Origin: [Empedobacter] haloabium | Lineage (GTDB): Bacteria; Pseudomonadota; Gammaproteobacteria; Burkholderiales; Burkholderiaceae_D | DNA length: 64,000 nucleotides | NCBI GenBank assembly: GCA_008011715.2 | Contig: CP136508.1 | Coordinates: forward strand, 4,154,001-4,218,000 | Direction: 5' to 3' | Translations under genes and position numbers: made by a program | The notes under the pieces: model-generated | The model's database searches: none | What the model was told of the DNA's origin: nothing | Seen by the model: the letters and a program-made list of their open reading frames with translations, nothing else | Shown here: positions 25,234-35,824 of the stretch, piece after piece | Numbering within the stretch: the stretch's first letter is position 1 | Layout of the letters: every line of letters begins with the position of its first letter

Positions 25234-25734
25234 TCAATCGGGGCGCCGCACCAGCAGCGCGACCGCCTCGGCGTTGATGCCCTCCTCGCGCCCCAGGTAG
25301 CCCATCTTCTCGTTGGTCTTGGCCTTGACGTTGACCTGCCCAGGCGCCACGCCCAGGTCGGCCGCGATATGGGCCACCATCGTGGCGATGTGCGGCGCCA
25401 TCTTCGGGCGCTGGGCGATGATGGTCGCATCGACGTTGCCGATGTCGTAGCCGGTTTCCCTTACGCGGCGCGCCGCCTCGCGCAGCAGCACGCGCGAATC
25501 GGCGCCGGCGAATTCGGCGGCGGTGTCGGGGAAGTGGCGGCCGATGTCGCCCAGCGCGGCGGCGCCCAGGATGGCGTCGGTGACGGCGTGCAGCAGCGCG
25601 TCCGCGTCGGAGTGGCCCAAGAGGCCCTTGTCGTGCGCGATCTCGACGCCGCCGAGGATCAGCTTGCGGCCTTCGACCAGGCGGTGGCTGTCGTAGCCCT
25701 GGCCGATACGAAATGGTAGTACGGGTTGGTTCAT
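25234..25734 (-). CDS. ispF: 2-C-methyl-D-erythritol 2,4-cyclodiphosphate synthase
   Basis: Fifth enzyme of the non-mevalonate (MEP) isoprenoid pathway, cyclising CDP-methylerythritol phosphate to MEcPP with loss of CMP. It is 166 residues; the zinc ligands are D15 and H17 ([12 protein letters not shown]) and H49 ([11 protein letters not shown]). The [14 protein letters not shown] loop and the C-terminal [15 protein letters not shown] are typical. The ATG at 25734 overlaps the ispD stop by four bases. IspD and IspF are separate proteins here, not a fusion. Confidence 0.96.
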   Translation of the reverse strand: MNQPVLPFRIGQGYDSHRLVEGRKLILGGVEIAHDKGLLGHSDADALLHAVTDAILGAAALGDIGRHFPDTAAEFAGADSRVLLREAARRVRETGYDIGNVDATIIAQRPKMAPHIATMVAHIAADLGVAPGQVNVKAKTNEKMGYLGREEGINAEAVALLVRRPD

Positions 25735-26438
25735 ATGTGCTCGTGGGTCAGGTACAAGGTGGCGATGCCGACGTCGGCCGGCAAGGTCACCTTCAGGTTG
25801 CGGGGATGGCCCTCGACCAGCTGGGGCGACAAGCCCAGCATCTCGACGGCCGAGGCGTCGTCCGTGATCGCCTCGGGATCGGGCGCCTGCTCCAGCGCGC
25901 GCCGCAGCAGTTCGTACGGGAACATCTGCGGCGTCTGCGCCAGCCACAGGCCGTCACGCGGGGTCGTCTCGACGCGGCCGCTGCGGGTGCTCTTGACAGT
26001 GTCGACGACTCGCAAGGCCAGCAGGCCGCCGGCCGGGTTGGCCCCGGCCGCGTCGATCAATTTCTCGATCAGCGCCGGCGTCAGCCCGGGCCGGGCCGCG
26101 TCGTGCACCAGGATACGGTCGTCGTCGCGCGCATCCAGCGCGTGCAGGCCGTTGCGGATCGATTCCATGCGCGTGGCGCCGCCGCAGCGCAGCACCGTCA
26201 CGCGCGCGCCGCAATCGGCAACGACATCGTCGATGTAACCGTCGCCCGCGCTGACGACGACGTACACGTGCGCGATCGCCGCGCAGTCGAGGAAGGCCTG
26301 CAGCGTGTGGCGCAGCATCGGCTTGCCGGCCAGCGGCAGGTATTGTTTCGGGCCGGCCGCGCCCATGCGGGCGCCGACGCCGGCGGCGGGAATCAATGCG
26401 AAGTAGCGCACGACCTCGCGCTGCGGTACGGCTGTCAT
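25731..26438 (-). CDS. ispD: 2-C-methyl-D-erythritol 4-phosphate cytidylyltransferase
   Basis: Third enzyme of the MEP pathway, joining MEP and CTP to CDP-methylerythritol. The 235-residue protein has the nucleotide-binding start [20 protein letters not shown], then [13 protein letters not shown] and the C-terminal [10 protein letters not shown], all family hallmarks. The ATG at 26438 gives a short leader of about 12 residues before the Rossmann-like core and shares one base with the stop of the upstream HExxH gene. It overlaps ispF downstream by ATGA. Confidence 0.95.
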   Translation of the reverse strand: MTAVPQREVVRYFALIPAAGVGARMGAAGPKQYLPLAGKPMLRHTLQAFLDCAAIAHVYVVVSAGDGYIDDVVADCGARVTVLRCGGATRMESIRNGLHALDARDDDRILVHDAARPGLTPALIEKLIDAAGANPAGGLLALRVVDTVKSTRSGRVETTPRDGLWLAQTPQMFPYELLRRALEQAPDPEAITDDASAVEMLGLSPQLVEGHPRNLKVTLPADVGIATLYLTHEHI

Positions 26439-27136
26439 TATCGGAGTGCTCTTGTCTTGATCAATATCTTCTGGATCTCGCCGCCGCACGCCTTACTCAG
26501 GCGCGCGTATTCGGCCGGCGAGTCGATCTGCGCCTGCACCGCCTCCACCTTGGCCATCTCGGCCTTGATGTAGGGCAGCCAGCCGCTGTCGATCTCGAAC
26601 GCCAGTGCCGAGCGCGCCGTGCCGGCCGGCGCATACAGCGGCTTGCCCTCGAAGCGCCTGGCCAGCGCGGCGGAGACCACTTTTTCCACTTTCGGCAGGT
26701 GCGCCATGTACGCCTGCATGTGGCGCATCTCGTGCGCCAGGATCTCCTGGTAGCCGCAGGTCCCGACCGGGAATTCGCTGCCCACGTAGATCTTCACCGG
26801 TTCGTACGTCAGCTGCACCTTGATCTGCGGCGCCACGCATTCGTAGCCACTGGCCGGGTCCTGCAGCATCTGGCCGGCCAGGCCGACCTGCACACGCGAT
26901 TCGGTACGCGTCAGGCCCAGCACGAACTGGTTGCGCGACGCCACGCCCTTCATCGCCGTCAGCATCTTGTACGACAGCTGGGTGTTGATCGTGTAGCCGT
27001 TCTGCTTGGACGACAGCACCGAGATCGTCTTGCTGATGGTGTCCTCGCAGCGGATCTGGAACGGTGTGCGGGCCGCGTGGGCGCTGCCGGCGCAAAGTGC
27101 CAGCAAGGCGGCCAGCGCGGCCCGCCGCGCCGTCAT
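26438..27136 (-). CDS. secreted protein with an HExxH motif, function unknown
   Basis: A 232-residue protein with a clean signal peptide (residues 1-21, ending GSAHA). The mature part contains QEILAHEMRHMQAYMAHLPK: the H-E-x-x-H pattern of zinc metallopeptidases, with further acidic residues near the end (ALAFEIDSGWLPYIKAEMAK). Cysteines at FQIRCEDT, GYECVAP, GTCGYQE and SKACGGE could form disulfides. It should be periplasmic or secreted. I cannot name the family. It is locked into an operon: ATGA overlap with the NUDIX gene upstream and one shared base with ispD downstream. Confidence 0.8.
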   Translation of the reverse strand: MTARRAALAALLALCAGSAHAARTPFQIRCEDTISKTISVLSSKQNGYTINTQLSYKMLTAMKGVASRNQFVLGLTRTESRVQVGLAGQMLQDPASGYECVAPQIKVQLTYEPVKIYVGSEFPVGTCGYQEILAHEMRHMQAYMAHLPKVEKVVSAALARRFEGKPLYAPAGTARSALAFEIDSGWLPYIKAEMAKVEAVQAQIDSPAEYARLSKACGGEIQKILIKTRALR

Positions 27137-27699
27137 TTTGCCGGCGGCGTCCACTGCCCCGAGCGCAGCTTGTCGAGCCAGAACGTGCCGATGATCGTCT
27201 TCACGTCCGTGATTTCTCCGCTGCGCACCCATGCCAGCATCTCGTCCAGGGTGGCCGTGAAGCACTCGACGAATTCGCCGTCGTCCAGCTCGGCCTCGCC
27301 TGCCACCAGGCCCTTGGCCAGGTACAGCTCCAGGTGCTCGTCCGAGTAGGCGATGGCATTGTGGATCGTCGCCACGAACTGCCATTCGCGCGCCGTGTAG
27401 CCCGTCTCCTCCTTCAGCTCGCGCTTGGCGCATTCCAGGTGGTCCTCGCCCGGATCGATCTTCCCGGCCGGGAACTCGATGAAGACGCGGTCGTTCGGGT
27501 AGCGGTATTGGCGCTCCAGCAGGATACGGCCGTCGTCCAGCACGGGCAGGATCGTCACGGCGCCGGAATGGCGGATGTATTCGCGGTGCGTGGTGGCGCC
27601 GTTGGGCAAGGTCACGCGGTCTTTGTGTACTTTGAGGAAGCCGCCGTCGTAGGCCAGGCCGCCGTCCACTTTGGTTTCCTTCAGGTGCGTATCGCTCAT
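27133..27699 (-). CDS. nudF: NUDIX hydrolase, ADP-ribose pyrophosphatase type
   Basis: A 188-residue NUDIX enzyme. The complete Nudix box is GKIDPGEDHLECAKRELKEE followed by TGY, matching GX5EX7REUXEEXGU. The preamble VTILPVLDDGRILLERQYRY and the VYIEFPAGK-like FIEFPAGK are typical of the ADP-ribose/ADP-sugar pyrophosphatase subfamily. The start at 27699 (MSDTHLKETKV) is preferred to one 15 bases upstream. It lies downstream of DUF2818, separated by a large palindromic hairpin, so it has its own promoter or depends on readthrough. Confidence 0.88.
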   Translation of the reverse strand: MSDTHLKETKVDGGLAYDGGFLKVHKDRVTLPNGATTHREYIRHSGAVTILPVLDDGRILLERQYRYPNDRVFIEFPAGKIDPGEDHLECAKRELKEETGYTAREWQFVATIHNAIAYSDEHLELYLAKGLVAGEAELDDGEFVECFTATLDEMLAWVRSGEITDVKTIIGTFWLDKLRSGQWTPPAK

Positions 27700-27736
27700 G
27701 CACGCTCCAATCAAAAAAACAACAGTGTAGCAGCGA

Positions 27737-27802
27737 AAAACCCGGGACAGTCCCCTGTTTCAAGGCAAGCTTGCCTCGAAACAGGGGATTGTCCCGGGTT
27801 TT
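27737..27802. repeat. 66-bp near-perfect palindrome, likely terminator of the nuo operon
   Basis: Two arms of 33 bases meet at AAGCTT with almost no loop; only two positions mismatch and both become G-U pairs in one RNA. Each arm contains CCCGGGAC and CCCCTGTTTC. Read on the minus strand it follows DUF2818 by seven bases and ends in TTTTT, fitting a rho-independent terminator. It resembles other GGGGAC/GGGGTC hairpins here (44381, 56790). Confidence 0.75.
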
Positions 27803-27808
27803 GGTGTT

Positions 27809-28123
27809 TCAGTGGCGCTTGCGCAGGTAGCGGACGACGAAGCCGGGGAAGGCCAGCACGACGAACAGGCAGGCGCCGATGGCGTAGAACTCCCACGTCT
27901 GCGGGAACACCGTGCCGATGCGCCCTTCCAGCAGGCGGCCGACGGACCCGACGACGAAGAACAGCACGACGAGTTCGAGCAGGCGCACGAGGAAGGGTTT
28001 GCGTGCCGCGCTGGTGCCGCCTTTCAGCGGCACCACGGCAAACAGGCGGTCATTGATGAACGGCAGGTTGGCGGCCAGCAGTGCCAGCAGGATCACCAAC
28101 CAAGCCGCCGCGCCGACGTCCAT
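27809..28123 (-). CDS. DUF2818 family membrane protein
   Basis: A 104-residue protein with three membrane segments (AAAWLVILLALLAANLPFIN; PFLVRLLELVVLFFVVGSVG; EFYAIGACLFVVLAFPGFVV). The family is found directly after nuoN in many betaproteobacteria, and here it starts two bases past the nuoN stop, as the last gene of the complex I operon. Its role, assembly or accessory subunit, is not known. Confidence 0.88.
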   Translation of the reverse strand: MDVGAAAWLVILLALLAANLPFINDRLFAVVPLKGGTSAARKPFLVRLLELVVLFFVVGSVGRLLEGRIGTVFPQTWEFYAIGACLFVVLAFPGFVVRYLRKRH

Positions 28124-28125
28124 GA

Positions 28126-29610
28126 TCAGGAGATCAGCGTGGCTTTCATCGTGCGCAGGCAGGCGTCCAGCAGCGGGCCGGGCACGACGCCCAGGGCCAC
28201 CACCAGCAGGGCGTTCAGGCCCAGCACGATGTTTTTATCAAGCGCGACGCTGATGCGCGCCGTGTCGGTCGGTTCGTCGAACCACATCGTCTTGACGACG
28301 CGCAGGTAGTAGAACGCGGCGACCAGCGACGCCATCACGGCGAAGATCGTCAGGCCCAGCTGACCGGTTTGCAGCACGGTCTGCAGCACCGCCAGCTTGG
28401 CGGCAAAGCCCATCATCGGCGGTACGCCGGCCAGCGAGAACATCAAGAGGGTCATGACCAGGGCGAACCACGGCGAACGCTTCGACAGGCCCTTGAAGTC
28501 GGCCAGTTCTTCCGCTTCATGACCGGCACGTGCCAGCACCATGATCAGGCCGAAGGTGCCCAGCGTGGTCAGCACGTACGTGATCGAGTAGTACATCGCG
28601 GCGCTGTAGGCGGCCGACGCGTTGCTCTGGTCCTGGCCCGTGACACCCGCCATCAGGCCCAGCAGCACGAAGCCCATCTGCGCGATCGTCGAGTAGGCCA
28701 GCATGCGCTTCAGGTTCGTCTGCGCGATGGCGGTCAGGTTGCCGATGGCCAGCGACAGCACGGCCAGGATCATCAGCATCTGCTGCCAGTCCAGTGCCAG
28801 CGGCAGCAGACCTTCCACCAGCAGGCGAATGCAGATCGCGAACGTGGCCAGCTTCGGCGCGGCGCCCAGCAGCAGGGTGACGCCGGTCGGCGAGCCCTGG
28901 TAGACGTCCGGTACCCACATGTGGAACGGCACGGCGCCCAGCTTGAAGGCCAGGCCGGCCACGACGAACACCAGGCCGAACACCAGGATCGTCGGCGTCA
29001 CGGTACCGCTGGCGATCTTGGCGGCCATCGCCGACAGGTCCAGCGTGCCGGTGGCACCGTACAGCATCGACATGCCGTACAGCAGGAAGCCCGACGCCAG
29101 CGCGCCCAGCACGAAGTACTTCATCGCCGCTTCGGTCGACATCGTGTGGTCGCGGCGCAGCGCCACCAGGGCGTAGGTGGCCAGCGACATCAGTTCCAGG
29201 CCCAGGTAGATGGACAGGAAGTTGTTCGCGGCGATCATGACCATCTGGCCCAGCATCGAGAACAGCGCGAGGACGTAGAACTCGCCGCCCAGCGAACCGC
29301 CCAGCATGCCGCGGTCGGTGGTGTACTGGCGCGAGTAGACGAACGTGATGCCCACGGTCAGGTAGGTGAACAGCTTGAGCAGGTTGCCCATCGGGTCGGA
29401 CACGACCATGTTGTAGAACGTGTACGTCGTGGTGCCGGCCTGGAAGTCGACGAACGTGAACCAGGCGCAGCCCACCAGTGCCAGCAGCGACAGCGCATAG
29501 GTGATGCCGCGCTTCGACTCGGACAGGAACATGTCGATCAGCAGGATCGCCGAGGTGGCGACCACCAGGAAGATCTCTGCGTAGATCGGGATCAGGTTGG
29601 GTGTATTCAT
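28126..29610 (-). CDS. nuoN: NADH-quinone oxidoreductase subunit N
   Basis: An antiporter-like membrane subunit of complex I, 494 residues with about 14 helices, one of the three proton-pumping modules. The conserved glutamate of TM5 is E139 in FLSIYLGLELMSLATYALVA. The broken-helix region AFKLGAVPFHMWVPDVYQGS and the lysine-bearing LKRMLAYSTIAQMGFVLLG are present. It is 22 bases after nuoM. Confidence 0.96.
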   Translation of the reverse strand: MNTPNLIPIYAEIFLVVATSAILLIDMFLSESKRGITYALSLLALVGCAWFTFVDFQAGTTTYTFYNMVVSDPMGNLLKLFTYLTVGITFVYSRQYTTDRGMLGGSLGGEFYVLALFSMLGQMVMIAANNFLSIYLGLELMSLATYALVALRRDHTMSTEAAMKYFVLGALASGFLLYGMSMLYGATGTLDLSAMAAKIASGTVTPTILVFGLVFVVAGLAFKLGAVPFHMWVPDVYQGSPTGVTLLLGAAPKLATFAICIRLLVEGLLPLALDWQQMLMILAVLSLAIGNLTAIAQTNLKRMLAYSTIAQMGFVLLGLMAGVTGQDQSNASAAYSAAMYYSITYVLTTLGTFGLIMVLARAGHEAEELADFKGLSKRSPWFALVMTLLMFSLAGVPPMMGFAAKLAVLQTVLQTGQLGLTIFAVMASLVAAFYYLRVVKTMWFDEPTDTARISVALDKNIVLGLNALLVVALGVVPGPLLDACLRTMKATLIS

Positions 29611-29632
29611 GAAACTTTGGTCCTATCTGCAA

Positions 29633-31129
29633 TCAAGGTGCGGTCAGTGCCAGCTTGCTCTGCGCGGCATGCTTCAGCAGGTCCGCCACGGAAGTCTGCA
29701 TCGTGTCGGTGAACGGCGCCGGATACAGGCCCATTGCCAGCACGGCGATCGCCAGGACGCCCAGCATGAAGAACTCGCGGCCGTTGATGTCGGTCAGCTC
29801 GGCCACGTGGTGGTTCGTCACCTTGCCGAAGATGACGCGCTTGGCCATCCACAGCGAGTAGGCGGCGCCCAGGATCAGCGCGGTCGCGGCCAGGATGCCC
29901 GTGACGAAGTTGAACTGCACGGCGCCCAGGATCACCATGAACTCGCCGACGAAGCCGGAGGTCGCCGGCAGGCCGCAGTTGGCCATCGAGAACAGGATGA
30001 AGAACGCGGCGAACTTCGGCATCTTGTTGACGACGCCACCGTAGTCGGCGATCTGGCGCGAGTGGGCGCGGTCGTACAGCACGCCGATGCACAGGAACAT
30101 CGCGCCGGACACGAAGCCGTGCGAGATCATCTGCATGATGGCGCCTTGCGTGCCCATGTCGTTGAACATGAAGAAGCCCAGGGTGACGAAGCCCATGTGC
30201 GCGATCGACGAGTAGGCGACCAGCTTTTTCATGTCCTTCTGGACCAGGGCCACCAGGCCCACGTAGATCACGGCGATCAGCGACAGCACGATGACGACGG
30301 GCGCCAGGTAGTGCGACGCGTCAGGCACGATCGGCAGCGAAAAACGCAGGAAACCGTAGGCGCCCAGCTTCAGCATGATCGCGGCCAGCACGGCGGAACC
30401 GCCGGTCGGCGCTTCCACGTGCACGTCCGGCAGCCAGGTGTGCACCGGGAACATCGGCACCTTGACGGCGAAGGCCATGAAGAAGGCGACGAAGATCGCG
30501 ATCTGCTCCGGCATCGACAGCGGCAGCTTGTGCCACTCCAGGATGTCCCACGTGCCCGACTTGTTGTACAGGTAGATCAGGGCCACCAGGGTCAGCAGCG
30601 AGCCGAGGAAGGTGTACAGGAAGAACTTGAACGCCGCGTACACGCGGTTCGCACCGCCCCACACGCCGATGATGATGTACATCGGGATCAGGGTCGCTTC
30701 GAAGAAGAAGTAGAACAGCAGGCCGTCCAGCGCGGCGAACACGCCGATCATGAGGCCGGACAGGATCAGGAATGCGCCCATGTACTGGGCGACGCGTTCC
30801 TGGATCACTTCCCAGGCCGAGATCACGACGATGACCGTGATGAAGGCCGTCAGCGGCACGAACCACAGCGACAGGCCGTCGATGCCCAGCGAATAGAAGA
30901 TGTTGAAGCGTTCGATCCACGCCGACTTCTCGACGAACTGCACGCCATGGGCGGCATTGTCGAACTGCGTGAACAGCGGGATCGTCGGCAGCAGCGAAAC
31001 GATGGAACCGATCAGTGCCAGCACGCGCACCAGGCCGGCGCGCGAGTCGCGGCCGATCGCCAGGATGACGAGGCCGAACAGCACCGGCAACCAGATCGAC
31101 AGGCTCAGGTAAGGAATTTGTGACTGCAT
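29633..31129 (-). CDS. nuoM: NADH-quinone oxidoreductase subunit M
   Basis: A second antiporter-like proton-pumping subunit, 498 residues. The essential TM5 glutamate is E144 in YFFFEATLIPMYIIIG, the same number as in E. coli NuoM. MFPVHTWLPDVHVEAPTGGS and MKKLVAYSSIAHMGFVTLGF carry the discontinuous helix and the conserved Lys. It is 25 bases after nuoL, in the usual order. Confidence 0.97.
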   Translation of the reverse strand: MQSQIPYLSLSIWLPVLFGLVILAIGRDSRAGLVRVLALIGSIVSLLPTIPLFTQFDNAAHGVQFVEKSAWIERFNIFYSLGIDGLSLWFVPLTAFITVIVVISAWEVIQERVAQYMGAFLILSGLMIGVFAALDGLLFYFFFEATLIPMYIIIGVWGGANRVYAAFKFFLYTFLGSLLTLVALIYLYNKSGTWDILEWHKLPLSMPEQIAIFVAFFMAFAVKVPMFPVHTWLPDVHVEAPTGGSAVLAAIMLKLGAYGFLRFSLPIVPDASHYLAPVVIVLSLIAVIYVGLVALVQKDMKKLVAYSSIAHMGFVTLGFFMFNDMGTQGAIMQMISHGFVSGAMFLCIGVLYDRAHSRQIADYGGVVNKMPKFAAFFILFSMANCGLPATSGFVGEFMVILGAVQFNFVTGILAATALILGAAYSLWMAKRVIFGKVTNHHVAELTDINGREFFMLGVLAIAVLAMGLYPAPFTDTMQTSVADLLKHAAQSKLALTAP

Positions 31130-31154
31130 CTTTTATCTCTTTTGCGTGTCGGTG

Positions 31155-33242
<2,088 letters not shown>

Positions 33243-33279
33243 GATGAACCTTGTCTGTTTATTATTCGAGGGTTAAAAA

Positions 33280-33588
33280 CTAGCCTTTGAGGCTGTCCAG
33301 GTCTTCGACGTTGATGGTGTCCAGGTTACGGAACATGACCACCAGGATCGCCAGGCCGATCGCCGATTCGGCGGCCGCGACGGTCAGGATGAAGAAGACG
33401 AAGATCTGCCCGGCCGCATCGCCCAGGTAATGGGAGAACGCGATGAAGTTCATGTTCACCGCGAGCAGCATCAGCTCGATGGCCATCAGCAGCACGATGA
33501 CGTTCTTGCGGTTCAGGAAAATACCGACGATCGAGATCGCGAACAGGATCGCGCCCAGGACCAGGTAGTGTGCCAGCGATAAAGTCAT
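33280..33588 (-). CDS. nuoK: NADH-quinone oxidoreductase subunit K
   Basis: A three-helix membrane subunit (Mrp C-like), 102 residues. The key membrane glutamates for proton translocation are visible: E38 in [18 protein letters not shown] and E74 in [17 protein letters not shown]. The start at 33588 overlaps the nuoJ stop by four bases (ATGA). Confidence 0.97.
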   Translation of the reverse strand: MTLSLAHYLVLGAILFAISIVGIFLNRKNVIVLLMAIELMLLAVNMNFIAFSHYLGDAAGQIFVFFILTVAAAESAIGLAILVVMFRNLDTINVEDLDSLKG

Positions 33589-34217
33589 GGGGCCTCCTTC
33601 GTTGCGGCGGCGACGTCGTTGCGCGTCGAGACCGCATCCATCTTGACGATCTTCAGGCGGTCGTTGCGCTTGACGCGTACGGCCTCGCCCGGATCGAAGT
33701 ACTTGATGTCCTTGCGCTTGCGCAGGGTCAGCGCCACGGCGGCGATGATCGCCACCAGCAGGATCACTGCCGCGATTTCGAACGCATAGATGTACTGGGT
33801 GTAGATCAGCTTGCCCAGTTCCTTCGTGTTGCCGATGGTGCCGGCGGCGGCAGGTGCCTGCGGACCGGCCACGCCCCAGCTGCGCCACAGTACCGACGCC
33901 ATCTCCAGCACGATGATGCCGCCGATGATGGAGGCGACGGGCAGGTAGTTCCAGAACCCTTCGCGCAGCTTGGTGTTGTCGATGTCGATCATCATGACGA
34001 CGAACAGGAACAGCACCATCACGGCGCCCACGTACACCAGCACGAGGACGATCGCCAGGAATTCGGCCTTGAGCAGCATCCAGATGCCGCCCGCCTGGAA
34101 GAACGCCAGCACCAGGAACAGTGCCGCCGTCACGGGATTGCGCGCAGTGATGACGCGCGCCGCGGCCACGACCATGATGGTCGAGAACACGTAGAACAAT
34201 ACGGTTATGAAGTCCAT
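33585..34217 (-). CDS. nuoJ: NADH-quinone oxidoreductase subunit J
   Basis: A membrane subunit of 210 residues with five helices in the first ~165 residues. The third helix region [20 protein letters not shown] holds the flexible pi-bulge helix of NuoJ. The C-terminal ~45 residues are charged and extend past the membrane domain. The gene lies 26 bases after nuoI and overlaps nuoK. Confidence 0.96.
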   Translation of the reverse strand: MDFITVLFYVFSTIMVVAAARVITARNPVTAALFLVLAFFQAGGIWMLLKAEFLAIVLVLVYVGAVMVLFLFVVMMIDIDNTKLREGFWNYLPVASIIGGIIVLEMASVLWRSWGVAGPQAPAAAGTIGNTKELGKLIYTQYIYAFEIAAVILLVAIIAAVALTLRKRKDIKYFDPGEAVRVKRNDRLKIVKMDAVSTRNDVAAATKEAP

Positions 34218-34243
34218 GTAAATCCTGATCAGGTTGGTTTCGA

Positions 34244-34732
34244 TCAGCGGTACGCCGCGTCCGCCGCCCGGTTGGCGGCGATGTCCGCTTCATAGCGGTC
34301 GCCGACAGCCAGCAGCATCTCTTTGGTGTAGTACAGATCGCCGCGCTTCTCGCCGTGGTACTCCAGCACGTGGGTTTCCACGATCGAGTCGACCGGGCAG
34401 GATTCCTCGCAGAAGCCGCAGAAGATGCACTTGGTCAGGTCGATGTCGTAGCGCGTGGTGCGGCGGGTGCCGTCGTCGCGCTGGTCCGATTCGATCGTGA
34501 TCGCCATGGCCGGGCACACCGCCTCGCACAGCTTGCAGGCGATGCAGCGCTCTTCCCCGTTCGGGTAGCGGCGCAGCGCGTGCAGGCCGCGGAAGCGCGG
34601 CGACATCGGCGTCTTCTCTTCCGGGTACTGCACGGTGATCTTGCGCGAGAACATGTACTTGCCCGTCAGCGCCATCCCTTTGATCAGTTCGGACAGCAGC
34701 AGGCTGCCGAAAAAGTCTTTTACTCGTTCCAT
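34244..34732 (-). CDS. nuoI: NADH-quinone oxidoreductase subunit I
   Basis: A hydrophilic connecting-arm subunit of 162 residues with two [4Fe-4S] clusters (N6a, N6b). The ligands are C63, C66, C69, C73 ([14 protein letters not shown]) and C102, C105, C108, C112 ([13 protein letters not shown]). An N-terminal amphipathic stretch precedes them. Electrons pass from NuoG through these clusters to NuoB. It is 12 bases after nuoH. Confidence 0.97.
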   Translation of the reverse strand: MERVKDFFGSLLLSELIKGMALTGKYMFSRKITVQYPEEKTPMSPRFRGLHALRRYPNGEERCIACKLCEAVCPAMAITIESDQRDDGTRRTTRYDIDLTKCIFCGFCEESCPVDSIVETHVLEYHGEKRGDLYYTKEMLLAVGDRYEADIAANRAADAAYR

Positions 34733-34744
34733 TTTGCGCTTCCC

Positions 34745-35824
34745 TTACTTCCAAATATTCCAGGACGTCTGCATCCAGCAGGCCACCAGCACCAGCCAGA
34801 ACAGGGTCAGCGGAATGAATACCTTCCAGCCCAGACGCATGATCTGGTCGTAACGGTAACGCGGGAAGGTACCACGCACCCAGATGAATACCGAGACCAG
34901 CAGGAACGTCTTCACGAACAGCCAGAAGAAGCCGCCGAAACCGCCCCAGAATTCGAGGAACTTGAACGGTGCTTGCCAGCCGCCCAGGAACATGATCGAG
35001 GCCAGCGCGCCGATCAGGATCAGGTTGGCGTACTCGGCCAGCATGAACATCGCGTACGACATGCCCGAGTACTCGACCATGTGGCCGGCCACGATTTCCG
35101 ACTCGCCCTCGACCACGTCGAACGGGTGACGGTTGCTCTCGGCCAGGCCGCAGGTCAGGTAGACCACGAACAGCGGCAGCAGCGGCAGCCAGTTCCAGGA
35201 CATGAAGGACACGCCCATGTCGGCGAAGTAGCCGCGGCCCTGGCTGTTGACGATGTCGATGAAGTTCAGCGAACCGGACACCATCAGCACCACCACGAGC
35301 GCGAAGCCCATCGGGATTTCATACGAGATCATCTGCGCCGATGCACGCATCGCGCCCATGAACGAGTACTTCGAGTTGGACGACCAGCCGGCGATGATGA
35401 TGCCGTAGACTTCCATAGACGTGATCGCCAGCAGCAAGAGCAGGCCGGCGTTGACGTTGGCCAGCACGGCTTCCGGACCGAACGGCACGACCGACCAGGC
35501 GGCCAGCGCCGGCATGATCGTCATGATCGGGCCGATCACGAACAGGCCGCGCACGGCCTTGGTCGGGATGACGATTTCCTTGAACAGCAGCTTCAGGGCG
35601 TCGGCGATCGGCTGCAAGAGGCCCATCGGACCCACGCGGTTCGGGCCGATACGGATCTGGATCCAGCCGATCAGCTTGCGTTCCCACAGCGTTGCGTAGG
35701 CCACCAGGCCCATCAGCGGCAGCAGCACGCACAACAGCTTGATCATCGTCCAGACGAGCGGCCACACGGGGCCCAGCAGGGCCTCGCCGTTGGTGGTGAT
35801 GGTGTTGACGAATTCCAGCGCCAT
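34745..35824 (-). CDS. nuoH: NADH-quinone oxidoreductase subunit H
   Basis: The membrane anchor of the quinone site, 359 residues with eight helices. [19 protein letters not shown] is the strongly conserved cytoplasmic loop lining the quinone channel, and [20 protein letters not shown] holds the acidic cluster of the E-channel. The ATG follows the nuoG TAA stop directly. Confidence 0.97.
   Translation of the reverse strand: MALEFVNTITTNGEALLGPVWPLVWTMIKLLCVLLPLMGLVAYATLWERKLIGWIQIRIGPNRVGPMGLLQPIADALKLLFKEIVIPTKAVRGLFVIGPIMTIMPALAAWSVVPFGPEAVLANVNAGLLLLLAITSMEVYGIIIAGWSSNSKYSFMGAMRASAQMISYEIPMGFALVVVLMVSGSLNFIDIVNSQGRGYFADMGVSFMSWNWLPLLPLFVVYLTCGLAESNRHPFDVVEGESEIVAGHMVEYSGMSYAMFMLAEYANLILIGALASIMFLGGWQAPFKFLEFWGGFGGFFWLFVKTFLLVSVFIWVRGTFPRYRYDQIMRLGWKVFIPLTLFWLVLVACWMQTSWNIWK

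Noticed and set aside
25234..26438. Bifunctional IspDF fusion
   Set aside because: A stop codon for ispD and a separate ATG for ispF overlap at 25731-25734; the frames differ.
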